Positions 59,272-64,000 of a DNA stretch of 64,000 nt are shown in pieces. The DNA comes from Flavobacterium sp. (GTDB lineage: Bacteria; Bacteroidota; Bacteroidia; Flavobacteriales; Flavobacteriaceae). The first letter of the stretch is position 1; every line of letters begins with the position of its first letter. The stretch lies in the NCBI RefSeq assembly GCF_027484705.1, contig NZ_JAIXSL010000015.1, positions 98,527-162,526 of the forward strand. Reading direction: 5' to 3'. The notes beneath the pieces are model-generated. The model made no database searches. It was not told where the DNA came from and was given only the letters and a program-made list of their open reading frames with translations. A program made the translations under genes and the position numbers.

Positions 59272-60093
59272 TTAAGCCGGTTTTCTCTTGGGTTGGAACG
59301 GAATCCTGAGCAGATTCGGAATGTTATTGTGTTCTTCCGTTTTCTGATGCGTATCGATGCCGTAAACGATTTCATTTTTTGAAAGTGTTTTGAAAGTCCC
59401 GAACAGTCTGTCCCAAACCGAAAAAATGTTCCCGTAATTACTATCGGTATAAGGCAAAACATAATGATGATGCACTTTATGCATATCGGGCGACACAATG
59501 AAATAGCTCAAAAACGTATCAAGTTTTTTAGGTAGACTGATGTTAGCATGGTTGAATTGTGTAGCCACAACGGAAAGCGTCTGATATAGAAACACCATCC
59601 ACATCGGGCTTCCAACAATCAAAACCCCTAAAGTCGTGAAGACAAACCGGATCACGCTTTCGCCAGGATGGTGCCGGTTCGCGGATGTTGTGTCGATCCA
59701 GGTGTCGGAATGATGGATGAGATGGAAACGCCATAAAATGGGTACTTTATGTTCGATCCAATGCACTAGATAAGCGCCAATCAAATCCAGTAACAATAAT
59801 CCAACAATCGTATACAACCACAAATTCATTTCGGGCATCCATTGTAAAATCCCGAAGTGATTTTCAATCGTCCAGTTCGCCGCTTTGAGCAATATAAAAG
59901 CCAAAACGAAATTGATCACGATCGTCGTCAGCGTAAAAAAGAAATTAATTCCGGCGTGGTTCCATTTCTTATAAGAAAATTTAAACAGCGGAAAAGCATT
60001 TTCGATCCACCAGAAAACGGTAATCCCGCCAACCAGAATCAAGCTTCGATGGGAAGAAGGAATCGTCGAGAAGTAAGCTATAATCTCATTCAT
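59272..60093 (-). CDS. Sterol desaturase / fatty acid hydroxylase family protein
   Basis: This 273-aa membrane protein has about four hydrophobic segments and the conserved His clusters of the fatty acid hydroxylase superfamily: HWIEHKVPILWRFHLIHHSD (about residues 110-129), NRHHPGE and HKVHHHYVLPYTDSNYG (about 210-226). These bind a di-iron centre. It may hydroxylate or desaturate a lipid; the substrate is not predictable. It lies 28 bases past the alkB stop and may be co-transcribed with that gene. Confidence 0.88.
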   Translation of the reverse strand: MNEIIAYFSTIPSSHRSLILVGGITVFWWIENAFPLFKFSYKKWNHAGINFFFTLTTIVINFVLAFILLKAANWTIENHFGILQWMPEMNLWLYTIVGLLLLDLIGAYLVHWIEHKVPILWRFHLIHHSDTWIDTTSANRHHPGESVIRFVFTTLGVLIVGSPMWMVFLYQTLSVVATQFNHANISLPKKLDTFLSYFIVSPDMHKVHHHYVLPYTDSNYGNIFSVWDRLFGTFKTLSKNEIVYGIDTHQKTEEHNNIPNLLRIPFQPKRKPA

Positions 60094-60121
60094 GACTATA
60101 AATTTTTATAAAAATAATGAA

Positions 60122-60724
60122 TTATTGAATCACCCGAAACGTTAAATTGATGCGGCCGCCCATCGGTTTGCTAGTTTTCGGAATCTGGTGTTTCCAGCAA
60201 TGCTGTGTCGTGCCTTTCATCAATAACAAACTGCCGTGTTGCAACAGGATATTTTGTTTTAACTCAGCATTGGTATTGTGCTTCATCTGGAACATTCTTT
60301 CCGCACCAAAGCTTAACGAAGCGATGACCGGATTTTGGCCAAGTTCTTTTTCATTGTCCGCGTGCCAGCCGTTACTGTCTTTTCCGTCGCGGTAATAGTT
60401 GAGCAACACTGAGGTGAATTGAGTTTCGGCGACCGTTTCAACCTGATATTTTAATTTTTGTAATAACAGATTCCACGCATGTGGCTGCATCGTAATGTTG
60501 GAATAGGAATAAGGTTTGCCGTCATTGCCAAACAAAGCGGTAAGTCTGGGTTGGGGATGTTCTTTGCCGTATACTCTGATGGTATCGTGTTGCCACGGAA
60601 TGCCGTGAAGCAATTCATTATATAATGAGTCAGACACTTCTGTTCCAAAAAAAGACGGATAGTAAATAATATCCGCATCAGCTAAATTCAGTACAATAGG
60701 TTCGGTTGAAAAGAGTGAATTCAT
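60122..60724 (-). CDS. alkB: AlkB-like 2-oxoglutarate-dependent dioxygenase
   Basis: This 200-aa non-heme iron enzyme repairs alkylated DNA or RNA bases by oxidative demethylation. The iron ligands are in GWHADNEKELG (HxD, about residues 119-129) and TQHCWKHQIP (distal His). The C-terminal RINLTFR carries the Arg that binds 2-oxoglutarate. It has no extra domains. The ATG at 60724 lies only three bases after a -7-like box, so the exact transcript start is uncertain. Confidence 0.9.
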   Translation of the reverse strand: MNSLFSTEPIVLNLADADIIYYPSFFGTEVSDSLYNELLHGIPWQHDTIRVYGKEHPQPRLTALFGNDGKPYSYSNITMQPHAWNLLLQKLKYQVETVAETQFTSVLLNYYRDGKDSNGWHADNEKELGQNPVIASLSFGAERMFQMKHNTNAELKQNILLQHGSLLLMKGTTQHCWKHQIPKTSKPMGGRINLTFRVIQ

Positions 60725-60727
60725 ACT

Positions 60728-60776
60728 ACAAAAATAAAGAGAAAAAAGAATGTTTTTTATCCTTCCTTCTCTTTAT
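60728..60776 (-). terminator. Hairpin downstream of aquaporin gene
   Basis: A perfect 10-bp inverted repeat (AATAAAGAGA at 60732-60741 with TCTCTTTATT at 60767-60776), with a 25-base loop, is followed on the minus strand by a run of T. It lies 17 bases past the aquaporin stop and directly upstream of alkB. Confidence 0.6.
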
Positions 60777-60793
60777 TAAGAATGTGATGTAAT

Positions 60794-61501
60794 CTATGCT
60801 TCTGTATGGTCTTGCAGTAGATTTTTATAAATGAACCCGGCAGCAATGGCGCCTAAAATAGGAGCTGCCCAAAACAACCAAACTTGTGACAAAGGTTCAC
60901 CTCCCGCAAAAATGGCTTGAGATAAAGACCTTGCAGGATTGACTGAGGTATTTGTAATCGGAATGCTAATCAGGTGAATCAACGTCAATGCGAGACCGAT
61001 GGCGATGCCTGCAAATTTTCCGTTTGCAAACTTATCTGTCGCTCCTAAAATCACCAACAAAAAGAATAAAGTGAGGACAAATTCGGCAATAAAAGCGGAT
61101 TGCATAGAATAGCCATCTGGAGAGAAAGCACCGAAACCGTTAGAAGCAAAAGCACCTGCTTTGGTGTTGTCGATGGTAAAACCTGTCTTTCCGGATAAAA
61201 TTGTAAAAAGCGTTCCTGCCGCGGCGATGGCTCCGACGCATTGTGCCACCACATACGGAAGCAATTCTTTCATCGAAAACCGCCCACTTGCCCACAAACC
61301 AAAAGAAACCGCGGGGTTAAAATGACCTCCGGAAATATGCCCGACGGCATAGGCCATTGTCAGGACGGTTAATCCAAAAGCTAGTGAGACTCCGGCAAAT
61401 CCAATTCCCAAATCAGGGATTCCTGCAGCGAAGAGTGCGCTTCCGCAACCTCCAAAAACCAACCAATACGTTCCGAAAAATTCTGCTAATAGTTTTCTCA
61501 T
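60794..61501 (-). CDS. aqpZ: Aquaporin Z-like water channel
   Basis: This 235-aa protein has six membrane helices and both NPA motifs: [11 protein letters not shown] (about residues 60-70) and [13 protein letters not shown] (about 184-196). The start [20 protein letters not shown] matches the AqpZ group, and the residues near the pores suggest a water-selective channel. An ATG two codons upstream (61507) is also possible; it overlaps the TGA of a doubtful small ORF. The gene has its own downstream hairpin. Confidence 0.92.
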   Translation of the reverse strand: MRKLLAEFFGTYWLVFGGCGSALFAAGIPDLGIGFAGVSLAFGLTVLTMAYAVGHISGGHFNPAVSFGLWASGRFSMKELLPYVVAQCVGAIAAAGTLFTILSGKTGFTIDNTKAGAFASNGFGAFSPDGYSMQSAFIAEFVLTLFFLLVILGATDKFANGKFAGIAIGLALTLIHLISIPITNTSVNPARSLSQAIFAGGEPLSQVWLFWAAPILGAIAAGFIYKNLLQDHTEA

Positions 61502-61818
61502 AATCATTGTTTTAGTGAATAGTTATTGTTCAGAAAAGTAAAATTTGCACGAAAATTTCCCTTCTTATGAAACGGTGAAAGAAGGTTTGTCAAAAAAAGC
61601 CGATAAACAATGCGAGGAAGTATCGTCTTGAAAGGAATTTTTTCAAGAAAGGTCATTACACGAGAATGACTTCGTAAATCCATAATTGGTTTATTTGTTA
61701 CGAATGTATGTAAAATTTTAACTAAATAATGTTTAATGTGAAATTTATTATCATAAAAAAACAAATTATCTGTATAAATTTCATAAAACAAATAAATGAA
61801 GAGGCGTTTTTTTGTAAT
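61502..61818. other. 317-base intergenic region upstream of aqpZ
   Basis: No confident gene is seen here. A minus-strand frame of up to 95 aa (59 aa from the ATG at 61683) ends in an ATGA overlap with the aqpZ start at 61507. Its composition is basic and it resembles no family I know, so it is treated as doubtful. A 7-bp hairpin (CTTGAAA / TTTCAAG, about 61629-61649) lies within it. Confidence 0.5.
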
Positions 61819-62220
61819 CTATTTCGGTTTCACATCAATTAAATCCTTCAAATGCAAACGAAGTGCGGTTACAGAAATGCTAATTTCCCAAAATGAAATT
61901 CCCAAAGAAATCAGTAAGCAAAGCAAGCTGAGTCCGAATAAATAAATACCCAATTCCGGTAAAGCCAGAAATAACAATAGCATCGCAAACACAGAAAGAA
62001 ACAGACACAATACGCCGAACATCTGCATATAACGAATCAGCGTAAGCCGTAGGTTGAGGTTTTTGATTTCGAGCAAAGTAGTAGAACTTTCCTTTTCTTC
62101 ATAGTTTTTTTTCAGACCTCTGACGATGGATGCGATGGTCAGAAATCGGTTGGTATAGGCGAGCAGAATTAATGAAGTTGCGGAGAATAATAAGGCCGGT
62201 GTTTCTATTGTTAGTGTCAT
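61819..62220 (-). CDS. DUF2721 family membrane protein
   Basis: This 133-aa protein has three hydrophobic segments (about residues 5-25, 68-88 and 92-115) and the DUF2721 layout, with a charged loop (IVRGLKKNYEEKESS) after the first segment and LNLRLTLIRYMQMFGVLCLFLS. It is predicted to be in the inner membrane with unknown function. It faces away from the large repeat-protein gene that begins at 62379. Confidence 0.82.
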   Translation of the reverse strand: MTLTIETPALLFSATSLILLAYTNRFLTIASIVRGLKKNYEEKESSTTLLEIKNLNLRLTLIRYMQMFGVLCLFLSVFAMLLLFLALPELGIYLFGLSLLCLLISLGISFWEISISVTALRLHLKDLIDVKPK

Positions 62221-62378
62221 TGATGCTGTTTTTTGAGATGTAAAATTAAGGGTTTTAAAGGCATATCGATTGACTTTTTTTACATTATATCAACAAAACC
62301 CTAATCGTTAAATAAAGTACAGAATGGTTAAAAATTATAAAATTGTGGTAAATTGCGCAGTTAAATTTTTTGCCCAAA

Positions 62379-64000
62379 ATGAATCTTCGCATCAGCCTTC
62401 CTGCTTTATTTTTGTTTGTGTTTCTTTTGTTTCCTTGTGTGGAGGTTTTCTCCCAATGTTTGGATATTGAAACCATTTTAGTAGATTCCTGTGACAGTTC
62501 CGGCGACGAAGGATATAACGAAATGACGCGTTTTCGAACCAATGGTGCACCACTCAACGTTGCCACCATGACCGTCAATTGGCCCGCAGCAGGAGTATTA
62601 TGGCAAGGTTTGGCGCAAGATGCTTTTACGGCTTCAAAAGTAGCGACTTTAAATGCTCAAATTGCTGCCTTAGGCGGTTGCGGAAGATTGCGGGAGCCTA
62701 TCGCTGGTGTCATTCCTGCCAATACGGAAGTCATCCTGATTACGAGCCAGAATTTTAGCCTCACAGCGAATGCTTTTGGGGCATTGATACAGGATGTCTA
62801 CATTCTTTTACAAGACAATACTACCGTCACTACTGGGCATTTTGGTAATTATAATGCTACTAGCGGTATTAGAACGCTCACTATTTCATTTGGTGCTTGT
62901 AGTGATACGGTAAGTTACGATCGCTCATTATTGGTAAATGCCAGCGGACTTCCCGGTGCAGCTAATGGAGCCACAGTAAATTTCACACCAGCCGGAGTGG
63001 CTAGTTATACCAATGGAGGTTGTGTAGCCCCTATTGATGTCTTTTCAGTAGATGCTGGAAATACGATCTCAGCTTGTCCCGGAACTACCATTACTTTGGC
63101 AGGGACAGCTTTAGGTCAATCTTCCGTTTCTTGGTCGGCACCGAGTGGCACTTTTTCAAACAGTGCGGCATTGAATTCCAGTTTTACTTTGCCTTTTTCT
63201 GCTTCAGGGTCTATCGTTTTAACGCTCACCGCTACCAATGCTTGCGGGAATTCCATCACGGATACTGTAACTATTACAGTGAGCCCAAGTACAGCGCCTA
63301 ATTTTTCGGCTACTTTGGCTTTGTGTTCCGGAAGTGTTGCACCGGCTTTGAATACGACTTCACCAAACGGAATTGTTGGGGTTTGGTCTCCTACAGTCAT
63401 TGACAATTTGCTGGGTGGGAATTATGTTTTCACACCCAATATCGGACAATGTGCCACTAGTTTTACCATGGCCGTGACTATAAATCCTAGTACTACCCCT
63501 GATTTTTCGACAACCTTAACTTTGTGTTCTGGAAATACTGCACCAGCATTAAATGCTACCTCGCCTAACGGAGTTACTGGAGTTTGGTCGCCTAATGTCA
63601 TCAATAACACAGTTGGAGGGAATTACACGTTCACGCCGAATACAGGGCAATGTGCGAGCAATGTTACACTCGTAGTTACGGTAACTTCGGCCACAATTGT
63701 TCCGGATTTTAGTCCAACTTTAACCTTATGCTCAGGAACGACTGCACCTGCGTTAAATGCTACTTCCCCTAATGGAATTACAGGAGTTTGGTCGCCTAAT
63801 GTCATCAATAATACAGTTGGAGGGAATTATATTTTCACGCCGAATACAGGGCAATGTGCGAGCAATGTTACACTTGTGGTTACGGTAACTTCCGCGACAA
63901 GTGTTCCGGATTTTAGTCCAACTTTAACCTTATGTTCAGGAACGACTGCACCAACATTAAACACTACTTCCCCGAATGGAATTACTGGTGTTTGGTCGCC
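62379..64000 (+). CDS. Large secreted repeat protein, N-terminal part (runs off window end)
   Basis: An uninterrupted frame runs from the ATG to the window edge (540 codons). A signal peptide (ALFLFVFLLFPCVEVFSQ) is followed by a lamin-tail-like region (about residues 27-228, with Cys pairs). A PKD-like region (about 229-306) is next, then near-identical 68-residue repeats from residue about 307, each containing LTLCSGxTAPALNxTSPNG and GVWSPNVINNTVGGNY. Such proteins in Flavobacteriaceae usually end in a T9SS type B sorting domain and act as surface adhesins. The C-terminus lies beyond the window, so its sorting signal cannot be confirmed. Confidence 0.8.
   Translation, partial: MNLRISLPALFLFVFLLFPCVEVFSQCLDIETILVDSCDSSGDEGYNEMTRFRTNGAPLNVATMTVNWPAAGVLWQGLAQDAFTASKVATLNAQIAALGGCGRLREPIAGVIPANTEVILITSQNFSLTANAFGALIQDVYILLQDNTTVTTGHFGNYNATSGIRTLTISFGACSDTVSYDRSLLVNASGLPGAANGATVNFTPAGVASYTNGGCVAPIDVFSVDAGNTISACPGTTITLAGTALGQSSVSWSAPSGTFSNSAALNSSFTLPFSASGSIVLTLTATNACGNSITDTVTITVSPSTAPNFSATLALCSGSVAPALNTTSPNGIVGVWSPTVIDNLLGGNYVFTPNIGQCATSFTMAVTINPSTTPDFSTTLTLCSGNTAPALNATSPNGVTGVWSPNVINNTVGGNYTFTPNTGQCASNVTLVVTVTSATIVPDFSPTLTLCSGTTAPALNATSPNGITGVWSPNVINNTVGGNYIFTPNTGQCASNVTLVVTVTSATSVPDFSPTLTLCSGTTAPTLNTTSPNGITGVWS
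63297..64000 (+). repeat. Tandem 204-base coding repeats
   Basis: Repeat units start near 63297, 63498, 63702 and 63906. The last three are spaced exactly 204 bases (68 codons) apart; the first is 201 bases long. Units 2, 3 and 4 are nearly identical in DNA, including silent sites over long runs, which points to recent duplication or gene conversion. The array continues past the window edge. Confidence 0.9.

Noticed and set aside
60724..60735. -7 box TATTTTTG (60728-60735, minus strand) as the alkB promoter
   Set aside because: It lies only three bases from the ATG, so transcription would start at or inside the codon, and it overlaps a terminator hairpin; leaderless transcription cannot be shown from sequence.
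62285..62578. Minus-strand 97-codon frame, with similar frames at 63116-63406, 63422-63610 and 63623-63808
   Set aside because: They are antisense to the large repeat protein gene starting at 62379, and their mutual similarity simply reflects the 204-base repeats.
1..64000. CRISPR arrays, insertion sequences, phage genes, riboswitches
   Set aside because: No regularly spaced short repeats with spacers, no transposase or integrase motifs and no recognisable riboswitch core were seen on either strand.

Overview
The window looks like a chromosomal segment of a member of the Flavobacteriaceae, most likely a Flavobacterium. The evidence is a moderate-to-low GC content, many promoters of the Bacteroidetes type (TAnnTTTG at -7), no clear Shine-Dalgarno sequences, a protein with a type IX secretion C-terminal sorting signal, a PorV/PorQ-family barrel, and small lineage families such as TIGR03643/DUF2805. 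No insertion sequence, prophage, integrase, CRISPR array or rRNA was seen.

Positions 1-35265 hold a large surface-polysaccharide locus. It begins with a Wzc-type chain-length regulator/tyrosine kinase and a convergent PHP-type phosphatase. A long co-directional run (3334-26903) follows. It contains an ABC exporter (Wzm/Wzt, with an extended carbohydrate-binding-type tail on Wzt), an FkbM methyltransferase, a DegT aminotransferase plus WbqC-like protein, and a tightly packed module of methyltransferase, epimerase, ATP-grasp ligase, phosphoesterase, two tandem cytoplasmic beta-propeller glycosidase-like proteins and a second methyltransferase. The run continues with glycosyltransferases, a nonulosonic (sialic-type) acid pathway (neuB-neuC-neuA), a 2-hydroxyacid dehydrogenase, an acetyltransferase and a GT11-type fucosyltransferase. 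A 12-bp perfect hairpin terminator (26926) and a new promoter-like site (27097) divide this run from a second block (27204-35265). That block holds more glycosyltransferases, an acetyltransferase, a Wzy/WaaL-type membrane protein and the initiating polyprenyl-phosphate sugar transferase. Together the genes would start a glycan on undecaprenyl phosphate, extend it with fucose- and sialic-type sugars, decorate it by methylation, acetylation and perhaps aminoacylation, and export it. ABC-type export genes sit beside Wzc and a Wzy-like protein, and no Wzx flippase is visible.

Positions 35305-48535 are mostly envelope and housekeeping genes: lnt, a PorV2-like barrel gene, pssA, a GH25 lysozyme, lptB, an AhpD-like gene, tatC, kdsD, recQ, a T9SS-sorted Ca-binding-repeat protein and an exported thioredoxin-fold protein.

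Positions 48599-62220 hold ordinary metabolic and stress genes: an FAD oxidoreductase, an exported MsrA/MsrB pair, idi, queD, a Bcp peroxiredoxin, manA, tRNA-Thr, an M61 peptidase, a four-gene DUF2089-led operon, a sterol-desaturase-family protein, alkB, an aquaporin and a DUF2721 protein. The window ends inside a large secreted protein (from 62379) built of nearly identical 68-residue repeats.

The most interesting material is the 8340-14218 module with its paired propellers and paired methyltransferases, the half-plus-whole GT2 fusion at 27204, the long C-terminal extension on the GT11 enzyme, and a structured possibly dispersed element at 50185-50267. All functions are inferred from sequence alone; no searches were run.
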